Positions 36,101 to 44,172 of a stretch of 64,000 bases of DNA are shown here, piece after piece. The DNA is taken from NCBI GenBank assembly GCA_016124535.1, contig WGNK01000021.1, positions 1-64,000 of the forward strand. The letters are read 5' to 3'. Position 1 is the first letter of the stretch. Each line of letters starts with the position of its first letter. Position numbers and translations under genes: made by a program. The DNA is from Azospirillum sp. (lineage in GTDB: Bacteria > Pseudomonadota > Alphaproteobacteria > Azospirillales > Azospirillaceae). The notes under the pieces were generated by a model. That model made no database searches. It was not told the DNA's origin and worked only from the letters and a program-made list of their open reading frames with translations.

Positions 36101-36656
36101 CGCGGTCACTTCCAGGTCCCCGATTGGTCTTGAGGTTGCGGACGAAACGGCTTCATCGCGGGATCCCTACGCGATCCATCAGAGTCCGACGCCGATCCGA
36201 TCGTGGGTGCGCCGCGGCAACGCCGACCCCGTTCGGCCGGTCGGGGGTGGTGCTATGGGCGGGAGTGTCCCCGACATTGGTCTGATCAGTCATCGGTGCC
36301 CTGACTAAATCTGCGGTATTGATTTCGATGAGGATTGTCTAGCGCAAGGTATTTCACCGAGCGAATTAATTATCGGCAACTTTTTAATGAATCTACGGTA
36401 ATAATCGGGGAGGTCCGCAGTTGTGCTTGATTGTTGTTCAAGTCGCGCGCCAATTTATCGATGCATCACTGAATCTCTGGCCCGAACGGGAAATCAACCT
36501 GTATGAGTTTACAGATCTATCTGTCGGTACCAGGGCGCCATCCGCTCGGCACCCTTCCCATTTTGCAATGCAGCATCCAGATCGCCGGAACCGGCGAGCG
36601 GCTGCAGTGCCGCTCGCCGGTCCCGAAGGCGACATCTCGCCGGCGGGGAGCCTCGC
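36101..36656. other. Long intergenic region, partly AT-rich
   Basis: No gene is supported in these 556 bases. The part from about 36300 to 36520 is strikingly AT-rich for this genome (GCGAATTAATTATCGGC, CTTTTTAATGAATC, TACGGTAATAATC). It could hold promoters for the ribbon-helix-helix gene or mark a recombination border. A strong hairpin sits near the nuoM end. Confidence 0.5.
36590..36621 (-). terminator. Perfect 13-bp hairpin after nuoM
   Basis: ACCGGCGAGCGGC (36590-36602) pairs perfectly with GCCGCTCGCCGGT (36609-36621) around the loop TGCAGT, about 35 bases past the nuoM stop. No T-tract follows on the minus strand. It may stabilise the 3' end or act in Rho-assisted termination. Confidence 0.55.
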
Positions 36657-38219
36657 TCAGTGGCCCGGAGTGAGTGCTGCCAGGGCGAGCTGGGCCGCTC
36701 CGGTCTGCGGCTGTCGGACCTGGAAGTGCTGGGTCGAGACCAAGGCCACCACCGAACGCGAGGTGTTGGTCAGGAAGGGCGGCGGATGAATGCCGAGCCA
36801 GACCATCACCACCAAGGCACTGCCGAGCGCCACCATTTCGCCCCGGCCGAGGTCTTTCAGTTCGCCCGCCACCCCGCCGGGCGACCCGCCCGGCGCCAGG
36901 GTACGGCTCGGGGCGAAGATGATCTTGTGATAGATGCCGAGGAAATAGACCGGCCCCAGGATGATCGCGGTCGCCGCCAGAATGGCGATGCCGGTGGTGG
37001 TCTGGAAGGCGCCGATCAGGATCAGCAGTTCGCCGACGAAGTTACCGGTGCCGGGCAAGGCCACCGCGCCCAGGATCAGCATCAGCATCACGAAGGCGAA
37101 GCGTGGCATTGCCTGGATCACCCCGGCGATTTTGCCGGCGTCATAGGTTCGCACCCGCTGATGGAGCAGGCCGACGCACATGAACAGGCAGGCCGAGACC
37201 AGTCCCTGGGCGAACACCATGATGATGGTGCCCTCGATACTCTGGATCGTGCGCGAGAACACGCCGATCGCGGTCATCCCCATATGGGCGACCGTGGCAT
37301 AGGCCAGCACCTTCTTGAGATGAACCTGGGTGAACGCGACCAGCGAGTTCTGCACCACCGTGATCGCCCCCAGGGTCAGGACCAGCGGCGCCAGGGTATC
37401 GCAGGCATCGGGCAGCAGCGGCAGCAGCAGACGCAGGAAGCCGTAGGTGCCGAGCTTCATGTGGACGCCGGCGATCAGCATCGAGGCGGCGGTCGGCGCC
37501 TGGACATGGACCTCGGGCAGCCAGGTATGGACCGGCCACAGCGGCATCTTGACCGCGAACGAGACGAACATCGCCAGCCACAGCCAGGTCTGCAGCGATG
37601 CCGGGATGTGGGACTCGATCAGTACCGGAATCTCGAAGCTGCCGGCGGTGGTGCCGATGGTGATCAGGGCCAGCAGCAGGAAGACCGAGCCGGTCATGTT
37701 GAACAGAATGAACTTGAACGCGGCGCGGCCGCGCTGTTCACCGCCCCAGGTGCCGATGATCACGAACATCGGCAACAGGTTTCCCTCGTAGAACAGGTAG
37801 AACACCACCAGATCGAGTGCCGAAAAGGTGCCGATCAGCAGCGCCTGGAGCAGCAGAAGTGCGCTCATGAACTCGCGGACCCGGATCTTGATCTCCGACC
37901 AGCTGGCGACCACCGCGAACGGCACCAGCAGCGCCGACAACGCCACCAGCCATACCGAGATGCCGTCGACGCCGAGATGATAGTGCAGGCCGAGCGCCGG
38001 GATCCAGTCGTGCTGTTCTTCGAACTGGAAGCTGCTGCGGCTCGGATCGAACTGAGTCAGCACGCCCAGCGCCAGCGCCAGCGTCGCCAGCGAGAACAGC
38101 AGCGCCAGCCAGCGCGCTTCATCGTCACCCTGCTTGCCCTCCTTGGTCGCAAGCAGAATGGCGGCGATACCGGCGAGCGGCACCAGCAACAAGGTGGTGA
38201 GAATAGGCAGGCCGAACAT
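36657..38219 (-). CDS. nuoM: NuoM-like proton/ion-translocating membrane subunit
   Basis: This 520-residue polytopic protein has about 14 spans. It contains FYLFYEGNLLPMFVIIGTWG (the functional Glu of TM5 is present), KMPLWPVHTWLPEVHVQAPT (with the conserved Lys) and AGVHMKLGTYGFLRLLLPLL. It matches NuoM of complex I and MrpD-like antiporters. Only a nuoL-like gene accompanies it; no other nuo gene is present within 20 kb. It may belong to a stand-alone L-M ion-pump or antiporter pair, or be an accessory copy. 43 bases separate it from nuoL. Confidence 0.9.
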   Translation of the reverse strand: MFGLPILTTLLLVPLAGIAAILLATKEGKQGDDEARWLALLFSLATLALALGVLTQFDPSRSSFQFEEQHDWIPALGLHYHLGVDGISVWLVALSALLVPFAVVASWSEIKIRVREFMSALLLLQALLIGTFSALDLVVFYLFYEGNLLPMFVIIGTWGGEQRGRAAFKFILFNMTGSVFLLLALITIGTTAGSFEIPVLIESHIPASLQTWLWLAMFVSFAVKMPLWPVHTWLPEVHVQAPTAASMLIAGVHMKLGTYGFLRLLLPLLPDACDTLAPLVLTLGAITVVQNSLVAFTQVHLKKVLAYATVAHMGMTAIGVFSRTIQSIEGTIIMVFAQGLVSACLFMCVGLLHQRVRTYDAGKIAGVIQAMPRFAFVMLMLILGAVALPGTGNFVGELLILIGAFQTTTGIAILAATAIILGPVYFLGIYHKIIFAPSRTLAPGGSPGGVAGELKDLGRGEMVALGSALVVMVWLGIHPPPFLTNTSRSVVALVSTQHFQVRQPQTGAAQLALAALTPGH

Positions 38220-38262
38220 CGGAGTGTCTCCTGAAGTACCAGTGCGAGAATTTCAGGGGGGA

Positions 38263-40209
38263 TCAGGAATTGAACAGGAACCAGGACACGACCACCGTGA
38301 TCCCGGCGACCATGGCAAAGGCGTAGTCGTAGATCAGGCCGGATTGCAGACCGGCGACCCGGCCGGCGGCGTTCTTGGTAATGCCGACGATCTTCTTGAC
38401 GCCGAAATCGTCGATCCAGCTGCCGTCAACGGTGCGCGCCAGGCGCCGGCCGGCGCGGTAGCTCGCTTCGACGAAATAGCGGTGGTAGACGGCGTCGAAG
38501 AACCATTTGTTGCGGAACAGCCGGTCGAGCGGCCGGAACCGGGCGGCGATCCACGCCGGCAGCAAGGGCCAGCGGACATAGCAGGCATAGGCCAGCGCGA
38601 TCCCCGCGAACACTGCGGCGATCAATCCGCCCTGGATCGCCGGCGGCAGCGCCGGCGCGGGGGCGTTTCCAGCCAGCGCAGTGCCCCAGAACCCGGCATG
38701 GCCGCCCTCGGGCAACAGGGCCAGCCCGCTCAAGGCCGAGACCACCACCGCGACCGCGAGCAGGGCCAGGGTCGCGACCATCGTCCCAGGTGTCGCGTGG
38801 TGGCCGGCGTCATGGCCACCCTGACGGCCGTCGCCGGTTTCCGCGCCCTCGCCGTGGGTGGAGCCGCCGCGGGCGGTACCATGGAACACTGCAAAGATCA
38901 GCCGCCAGGCGTAGAAGGCGGTGAGCGCCACGGTTGCGGCACACAGGGCAAAGGCAAAGCCGGCGACCGGGCGGTCGGAGGCCCACACCGCGGCCAGGAT
39001 CGCTTCTTTCGAATAGAAGCCGGAGAAGCCGGGCATGCCGGACAGTGCCAGCGAGCCGATGATCATGGCGCCGAAGGTGAAGGGCAGCACCCGGCCGAGC
39101 CCGCCCATGCGCCGGATGTCCTGCTCGCCGGACAGGGCGTGGATGACCACGCCGGCACCAAGGAACAGCAGCGCCTTGAAGAAGGCATGGGTGAACAGGT
39201 GGAACATCGCGGCGTGGAAGGCGCCGGCGCCGCAGGCGACGAACATGTAGCCGAGTTGGCTCATCGTCGAATAGGCGACGATGCGTTTGATGTCGAACAC
39301 GGTCAGCGCGATGGTCGCGGCCATGAACGCGGTGGTGGCGCCGATGACCGTGATCACGTCGAGTGCCAGCGGCGCTGCCTGGAACAGGGGGGCCAGCCGT
39401 ACCACCATGAACACCCCGGCGGTGACCATGGTCGCGGCATGGATCAGCGCCGAGACCGGGGTCGGCGCCTCCATGGCGTCGGGCAGCCAGACATGCAGCC
39501 CGAGCTGTGCCGACTTGCCCATGGCGCCGACGAACAGCAACAGGCAGATCAGGGTCAGGCAATCGACGTCGAAGCCGATGATGTGGAGCGTGGTGCCGGC
39601 GACCGCGGGGACTTTGGCGAAGATATCGGCAAAATCAACCGAACCGAACACCATGAAGACCGCGAGCAATCCAATCAGAAACGCGAAATCGCCGATCCGG
39701 TTGACGATGAATGACTTGATTGCGGCGTCGTTGGCGCTGGCGCGTTCGTACCAGTGGTTGATCAGCAGATAGGACGCCAGGCCGACGCCCTCCCAGCCGA
39801 AATAGAGCTGGACCAGGTTGTCGGCGGTCACCAGCAGGATCATGAAGCCGGTAAACAGGCTGATATTGCCGAAGAAGACATCCCGGCGCGGGTCGTCTTG
39901 CATGTAACCCAGCGAATAGACGTGGACTGCCGCCGACACCACGGTGACCACGAACAGCATCAGCACCGACGGCGGATCGATTAGCACCGACCACAGGGCG
40001 TGAAAGCTGCCGCTGGACATCCAGTCGAGCACGGCGATGTCGCGCCCCTGTCCGATCGTCGGGTCGAGGAACAACAGGACCGCCGCACCGGTGGCATAGC
40101 CGATCGATGCCGTGGCCAACAGCGGCCCACGGCTGCTGCCGTACAGCGTCCGCAAGGCGAACGAGATCAGGCTGCCGAGGAAAGGGGCCAGGATCAGCGA
40201 GGTTTCCAT
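38263..40209 (-). CDS. nuoL: NuoL-like proton/ion-translocating membrane subunit
   Basis: This 648-residue polytopic protein has the NuoL landmarks QLYFGWEGVGLASYLLI, IVNRIGDFAFLIGL, GKSAQLGLHVWLPDAMEAPT and LIHAATMVTAGV. The C-terminal part contains the lateral helix region (RLFRNKWFFDAVYHRYFVEA). The conserved Glu of TM5 and Lys of TM7 are present. A His-rich loop (HDAGHHATPG) sits near residue 455. Homologues occur in complex I, Mrp and Dab systems; the close match to complex I NuoL suggests a duplicated nuoL. It follows the CBS gene by 126 bases. Confidence 0.92.
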   Translation of the reverse strand: METSLILAPFLGSLISFALRTLYGSSRGPLLATASIGYATGAAVLLFLDPTIGQGRDIAVLDWMSSGSFHALWSVLIDPPSVLMLFVVTVVSAAVHVYSLGYMQDDPRRDVFFGNISLFTGFMILLVTADNLVQLYFGWEGVGLASYLLINHWYERASANDAAIKSFIVNRIGDFAFLIGLLAVFMVFGSVDFADIFAKVPAVAGTTLHIIGFDVDCLTLICLLLFVGAMGKSAQLGLHVWLPDAMEAPTPVSALIHAATMVTAGVFMVVRLAPLFQAAPLALDVITVIGATTAFMAATIALTVFDIKRIVAYSTMSQLGYMFVACGAGAFHAAMFHLFTHAFFKALLFLGAGVVIHALSGEQDIRRMGGLGRVLPFTFGAMIIGSLALSGMPGFSGFYSKEAILAAVWASDRPVAGFAFALCAATVALTAFYAWRLIFAVFHGTARGGSTHGEGAETGDGRQGGHDAGHHATPGTMVATLALLAVAVVVSALSGLALLPEGGHAGFWGTALAGNAPAPALPPAIQGGLIAAVFAGIALAYACYVRWPLLPAWIAARFRPLDRLFRNKWFFDAVYHRYFVEASYRAGRRLARTVDGSWIDDFGVKKIVGITKNAAGRVAGLQSGLIYDYAFAMVAGITVVVSWFLFNS

Positions 40210-40335
40210 GGGGACAACGTCTCTGCCGCAAGGTTGCTGTGGCTCAAAGAGAGGCCAGAGTCCGCCGTGGCCGGACGGATGACCTCCGTCCGACGGCGGC
40301 GTCGGCCCCCAGTGATCTTTCGAGGATGGGGCGGC

Positions 40336-40809
40336 TCAGTAGCGGGCGCCGGAGCGGAAAACGAACTCGGTCAGGTATTTGAGCTCGAACGCCGCATCGT
40401 CGTAGAGACCCTCCAGAGCATCCTTGCGGGTGACCAGACCCTTTAGCCGGCCGTCTTCGACCACCGGGACGTGGCGGATTTCACGTTCAGCCATGCGTTG
40501 CATCAATGTGACGATGTCGTCGCCCAGGCGGGCGGTGCACAGTTCGCTGGTCATCACCTGGTCGACCGGGGTCGACACCACTTTTTCCTGATTGCGCACC
40601 AGAGCCTGGGCAATATCGCCGAGCGACAGCACGCCGACCACCTGGTCGTGCTGGTCAACCACTACCGCCAGCGAATGTCTGCTGTTTTGGAAGTGCTGCG
40701 CGGCCTCGGCCACGGTCTCCCAGGGATGGATGGTCAGGGCGGCGTGGCCATGCTTCTGCAGGAAGCGGTCGACCGTCAGGGTCTTGGCGCTGGACGGAAT
40801 GTAGTTCAT
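40336..40809 (-). CDS. Paired CBS-domain protein
   Basis: This 157-residue protein consists of two CBS domains: HPWETVAEAAQHFQNSRHSL with VVGVLSLGDIAQAL, then GDDIVTLMQRMAEREIRHVP with GLVTRKDALEGL. Such pairs (Bateman modules) bind adenine nucleotides or related ligands and regulate enzymes and transporters. No other domain is attached. It is the first gene of the CBS-nuoL-nuoM set, so it may gate the NuoL/NuoM pair or the ATPase in response to cellular energy. This role is inferred. ATG 40809 has only a weak ribosome site. Confidence 0.85.
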   Translation of the reverse strand: MNYIPSSAKTLTVDRFLQKHGHAALTIHPWETVAEAAQHFQNSRHSLAVVVDQHDQVVGVLSLGDIAQALVRNQEKVVSTPVDQVMTSELCTARLGDDIVTLMQRMAEREIRHVPVVEDGRLKGLVTRKDALEGLYDDAAFELKYLTEFVFRSGARY

Positions 40810-41298
40810 CGGAGTCTGCCTCGATCATCAAAGGGTGGGGCCAGTGGTGCCATCGATCGGGCCATCCAGATAGTAATTATTAAAAAACTGTTGGAAAGCC
40901 AGACCGCATTTGGCAAATTACTCCGATAATCAGGACAATAGAACCTGCTATATTTGACACTGTTAATAACGACAGCTCGCAGTTCTTACAGTAATGCCTC
41001 GTCATGACGTCTGGTCATTTTGATGTCAGGACGATCGCTGGCTATATTTCTCATGTTTCATTAAAGTTATTTTTTCTCTATTGCCGGGTGGTGATGCTCA
41101 ACCTGTCGCCGACCGGTCGCTCAACCAGCCTGGAGCGGGACGGCCCCTGGGGCGCCGCCGCAAGCGGGGTCTGCAGGGCAGGGGGCCGTCCCGACAATCG
41201 GCTGGCACTCCGGCGCCGGCAGCGCTACAGCTGGGCCGGGACCACGCCGAACCACCGAAGCCGTTGGCGGCGCGCGTGTTGATCGAGGAGAAGCCACG
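40810..41298. promoter_or_regulatory. Divergent control region between the CBS gene and atpC
   Basis: These 489 bases contain no gene. The first 280 are AT-rich (AGTAATTATTAAAAAACTG, GCAAATTACTCCGATAATC, CTATATTTGACACTGTTAAT, AAAGTTATTTTTTCTC), very unlike the surroundings. Promoters for the minus-strand CBS-nuoL-nuoM set and perhaps the plus-strand atpC operon should lie here. The last 200 bases are GC-rich. GAGGAG (41285-41290) is the ribosome site of atpC. Confidence 0.6.
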
Positions 41299-41742
41299 GT
41301 GAGGCTGCTGGTGACCACGCCGACCACGGTTGTGGTCGATGCCGAGGACGTTCGGGCGGTGCGCGCCGAGGACGAGTCCGGTGCCTTCGGCATCTTGCCC
41401 GGACATTGCGACCTGCTGACCGCGCTCAGCGTCTCGGTACTGTTCTGGCGCGACCGTGACGACCTGGAGCATTTTGTCGCGGTGCGCGGCGGCGTGCTGG
41501 CGGTACGCCAGGGCCGGCTGGTCGAAATCGCCTCGCGGGAAGCCCTGGCGAGCGACGATCTTGGCGCCTTGCGCGGTAGGGTGATTGCGGCGATGCGGGC
41601 GACCGCCGAGGCCGAGGCGGCCGCCCGCACCCAGGCCGCCCGCTTTCAGGTCTCGTTCCTGCGCCGGATGCACCAATATCTTGAGGGAGAACGGCCGCAA
41701 CCGCTGCCCTTCTCCGGATCCATCGCGCCGCCCGCACCATGA
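41299..41742 (+). CDS. atpC: N-type ATPase epsilon subunit
   Basis: This 147-residue protein has the beta-sandwich features of AtpC: RLLVTTPTTVVVDAEDVRAV, GAFGILPGHCDLLTAL and VAVRGGVLAVRQGRLVEIAS, plus a helical C-terminus. GTG 41299 is 8 bases after GAGGAG. It is the first gene of the downstream half of the N-ATPase operon, and its end overlaps atpQ by 4 bases (ATGA). Epsilon couples rotor to catalytic head and can inhibit ATP hydrolysis. Confidence 0.9.
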   Translation: MRLLVTTPTTVVVDAEDVRAVRAEDESGAFGILPGHCDLLTALSVSVLFWRDRDDLEHFVAVRGGVLAVRQGRLVEIASREALASDDLGALRGRVIAAMRATAEAEAAARTQAARFQVSFLRRMHQYLEGERPQPLPFSGSIAPPAP

Positions 41743-42062
41743 CCGCCGATCTCGCATCCCCTCAGCCGCCGGACCCCGTGCCGCCGCCGCCGCAACATCC
41801 GGCCGGACTGAACCACGCCGTGACCCGGTTCGAGCGCCGCCGCGCCGAAGCCCGGCGCGAGGGCGAGCCCTCGCTCGGGCGCCACTTGGCGATGATGGGG
41901 GCCTATGGCTGGATCCTGGTGACGCCGACCCTGATCGGGTTATTTCTCGGACGCTGGCTGGATGACCAGTTCAACACCGGAATCACCTTCGCCGCCGCCT
42001 TGATCATGGCCGGCGTGGCATTTGGTTTCCGCCTGGTCTGGCTGCGGATGCACCAGCCATGA
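41739..42062 (+). CDS. atpQ: N-type ATPase AtpQ (AtpI-like) membrane protein
   Basis: This 107-residue protein has a Pro-rich N-terminus and two spans (GAYGWILVTPTLIGLFLGRW and FAAALIMAGVAFGFRLVWL). It corresponds to the AtpI-like gene 'ATPase gene 1' found only in N-ATPase operons; the family is thought to help c-ring assembly or ion supply. It overlaps atpC by 4 bases at its start and atpR by 4 at its end, so the three are translated together. Confidence 0.85.
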   Translation: MTADLASPQPPDPVPPPPQHPAGLNHAVTRFERRRAEARREGEPSLGRHLAMMGAYGWILVTPTLIGLFLGRWLDDQFNTGITFAAALIMAGVAFGFRLVWLRMHQP

Positions 42063-42340
42063 CCGGCGTGGTGATTCTGAAGGCCGCCCTGGGACTGGTG
42101 GTTGGTTTGGGCGTCGGCGTCGCCTTTTTCCGGGCCTTACGCCTCAACGTCGGACTTTTTCTGGGTTCCGGGCCGGTCTGGCGGCCGGCGGTGCTGACGA
42201 TGCTGCGGATCGGCCTGGCAACCGCGGCGCTGGGCGGCCTCACGCTGCTCGGCCCGGCGCCGGCACTGGCCGGCTTGGCCGGTTTCACCCTGGTCCGGCT
42301 GGTGGTGGCGCGCGAACCGCGGCCGGACGGAGCCCGCTGA
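42059..42340 (+). CDS. atpR: N-type ATPase AtpR membrane protein
   Basis: This 93-residue protein has three hydrophobic spans: ILKAALGLVVGLGVGVAFFR, VLTMLRIGLATAALGGLTLL and ALAGLAGFTLVRLVV. A charged end carries the conserved FxLVRLxV...R. AtpR is diagnostic of N-ATPases and is proposed to supply an Arg near the c-ring or assist assembly. The start overlaps atpQ, and the TGA overlaps the atpB ATG by one base. Confidence 0.87.
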   Translation: MTGVVILKAALGLVVGLGVGVAFFRALRLNVGLFLGSGPVWRPAVLTMLRIGLATAALGGLTLLGPAPALAGLAGFTLVRLVVAREPRPDGAR

Positions 42341-43011
42341 TGTCTGACGTCACGATCGAAATTCCGGTGCTGTTCCATCTGGGGCCGGTTCCGATCGGCC
42401 TCGAGGTCGTGACCACCTGGGGCGTGATGGCAGTGCTGGCGCTCGGAGCCTGGCTCGGGACCCGCCGGCTGACGCTCCGGCCGGGGGCCTGGCAGACTCT
42501 GCTCGAAGCCGTGGTCGCGATGGTCGAAGGGTTCATCCGCGACGTGATCGGCCGCGATCCGCAGCCATTGCTGCCCCTGGTCGGCACGCTCTTCCTCTAT
42601 ATCGCGGCCTGCAACCTGTCGCCTCTGATCCCCGGCGTGAAGCCACCGACCGCCAGCCTGCACACCACCGCGGCGCTGGCTCTGGTTGTCTTCTTTTCCG
42701 TGCATGTCCTGGGGATCCGGACCCAGGGGGTGCGCCACTACCTCAAAGGCTATCTGGAGCCGTTTCCGCTGTTCCTGCCGCTCAACCTGCTGGGCGAGGT
42801 CACCCGCACCTTCGCCCTGATGGTGCGCCTGTGCGGCAATATCATGAGCCATGAACTGGTGCTGGCGGTGCTGGTCGGACTGGCGGGGTTGCTGGTGCCG
42901 ATTCCGTTTATGGCGCTCGGTATCTTGGTCGGGCTGGTTCAGGCTTATATATTCGCGATCCTGGCGACGGTGTTTCTGGGGGCTGCGATTGGCGCAATCG
43001 AACGTGGGTAA
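42340..43011 (+). CDS. atpB: N-type ATPase a subunit
   Basis: This 223-residue subunit a contains the essential stator Arg in FALMVRLCGNIMSHELVLAV. Other conserved parts are NLSPLIPGVKPPTASLHTTA, FPLFLPLNLLGEVTR and QAYIFAILATVFLGAAIG. It provides the two half-channels for ions beside the c-ring. ATG 42340 overlaps the atpR stop. The 174 bases to atpE contain no gene and mark the only sizeable gap in the atpC-atpG run. Confidence 0.92.
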   Translation: MSDVTIEIPVLFHLGPVPIGLEVVTTWGVMAVLALGAWLGTRRLTLRPGAWQTLLEAVVAMVEGFIRDVIGRDPQPLLPLVGTLFLYIAACNLSPLIPGVKPPTASLHTTAALALVVFFSVHVLGIRTQGVRHYLKGYLEPFPLFLPLNLLGEVTRTFALMVRLCGNIMSHELVLAVLVGLAGLLVPIPFMALGILVGLVQAYIFAILATVFLGAAIGAIERG

Positions 43012-43185
43012 CCGTCGATCCGGCCCGGAGTCGGATCGGCTGGCCGGGCCCTTGGCGCGGCTGCCGTCCCGGCTCGGGCTAAAGACCCTACCGCCGACCG
43101 GACAAATCCACTAGAACCTCAGCCCGAACGCCCTAACTCGTGACCGGGGGGCGGTCCCGTTCCGGCACTGTCCAGGATTTCCACC

Positions 43186-43428
43186 ATGACCATCGAAATG
43201 ATCAGCATTCTGAGTGCCGCGATCGCGGTGTCGTTCGGGGCGATCGGTCCGGCGCTCGCCGAGGGTCGGGCGGTGGCCGCGGCGATGGAGGCGATCGCGC
43301 GCCAGCCGGACGCCGGGGCCGCGATCTCGCGTACCCTGTTCGTCGGTCTGGCGATGATCGAGACCATGGCGATCTACTGCCTGGTCGTGGCGCTTTTGTT
43401 GTTGTTTGCCAATCCTTTCGTCCACTGA
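43186..43428 (+). CDS. atpE: N-type ATPase c subunit
   Basis: This 80-residue two-helix proteolipid has [20 protein letters not shown] in helix 1, the RQPDA loop, and [20 protein letters not shown] in helix 2. The ion-carrying carboxylate is Glu59 and a second Glu26 sits in helix 1 at the position of Gln in Na+-type c-rings. Glu59 is followed by Thr60-Met61 rather than the Ser-Thr common in Na+-binding rings, so the coupling ion cannot be read with confidence. It is 15 bases before atpF. Confidence 0.92.
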   Translation: MTIEMISILSAAIAVSFGAIGPALAEGRAVAAAMEAIARQPDAGAAISRTLFVGLAMIETMAIYCLVVALLLLFANPFVH

Positions 43429-43443
43429 CCCCGCACCCGTCAG

Positions 43444-44172
43444 ATGCATCTCGACCCGTGGACCCTGGCGCTCCAGGCGGTCAATTTTCTCGTCCTGGTG
43501 TGGTTGCTCCGCCGACTGCTCTACCAGCCGGTGACGGCGATGGTCGCGCAACGCCAAGCCCTGGTGGCCAAGGATTTTGCCGAGGCCAAGGCGGCGCGGG
43601 ACCAGGCCGAGCAAGCCCGCCTGGAGATCGCCCGGCGCCTCGACGGCATCGCCGGGGAGCGCCAGCAGCAAATGGCGGCGGCGCGGCTGGAGATCGAGGC
43701 CGAGCGCCGCCAGGCGCTTGAGCGTACGGCCGCCGAGGCGGCGGCAGCGGCCGAGGCTCAGCGTCGCAGCCTGGAGGAGGACCGCCGCGTCGTGGCGGCA
43801 GCACTCGGTGACCACGTGGTCGATCTGGCGGTCGATCTGGCCGGCCGGCTGCTGGCACCGCTTGGTACGCCGGTGGTCGCCGCGGCGATGCTGGACGTCT
43901 TGTGCCAGCGCTTGGCGGCACTGCCGCCCGAACGCCTGGGATCGCTCGGCGACAGCGTCGAGATCGCCACCATGCCGGCGCTGGATGCGCCCGCACAGGG
44001 GATGTGGCGCGAGCGGCTGACCGGCTTGCTCGGCCCGGAGATCGCGATGGACTTCCTCGCCGACGACAGCCTGGTGACCGGTGCCGAACTGCGTTTTGCC
44101 GGTATGATCGTCGGCTTTTCCTGGCGGGACGGTTTGGCCCAGGCCAAGACGGCGATGACGGTGGCGATATGA
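43444..44172 (+). CDS. atpF: N-type ATPase b subunit with delta-like C-terminus
   Basis: This 242-residue protein has one N-terminal span (ALQAVNFLVLVWLLRRLLY), a long charged coiled-coil (about residues 35-125), and a C-terminal domain. The domain ends DDSLVTGAELRFAGMIVGFS, resembling the delta subunit end. N-ATPase operons lack atpH, and the longer AtpF is taken to replace it. It forms the peripheral stalk. Its stop overlaps the atpA ATG. Confidence 0.88.
   Translation: MHLDPWTLALQAVNFLVLVWLLRRLLYQPVTAMVAQRQALVAKDFAEAKAARDQAEQARLEIARRLDGIAGERQQQMAAARLEIEAERRQALERTAAEAAAAAEAQRRSLEEDRRVVAAALGDHVVDLAVDLAGRLLAPLGTPVVAAAMLDVLCQRLAALPPERLGSLGDSVEIATMPALDAPAQGMWRERLTGLLGPEIAMDFLADDSLVTGAELRFAGMIVGFSWRDGLAQAKTAMTVAI

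Noticed and set aside
36660..38234. Long plus-strand frame opposite nuoM
   Set aside because: It is rich in Gln/His/Asp, typical of the antisense of a hydrophobic membrane gene. No domain or ribosome site was found.
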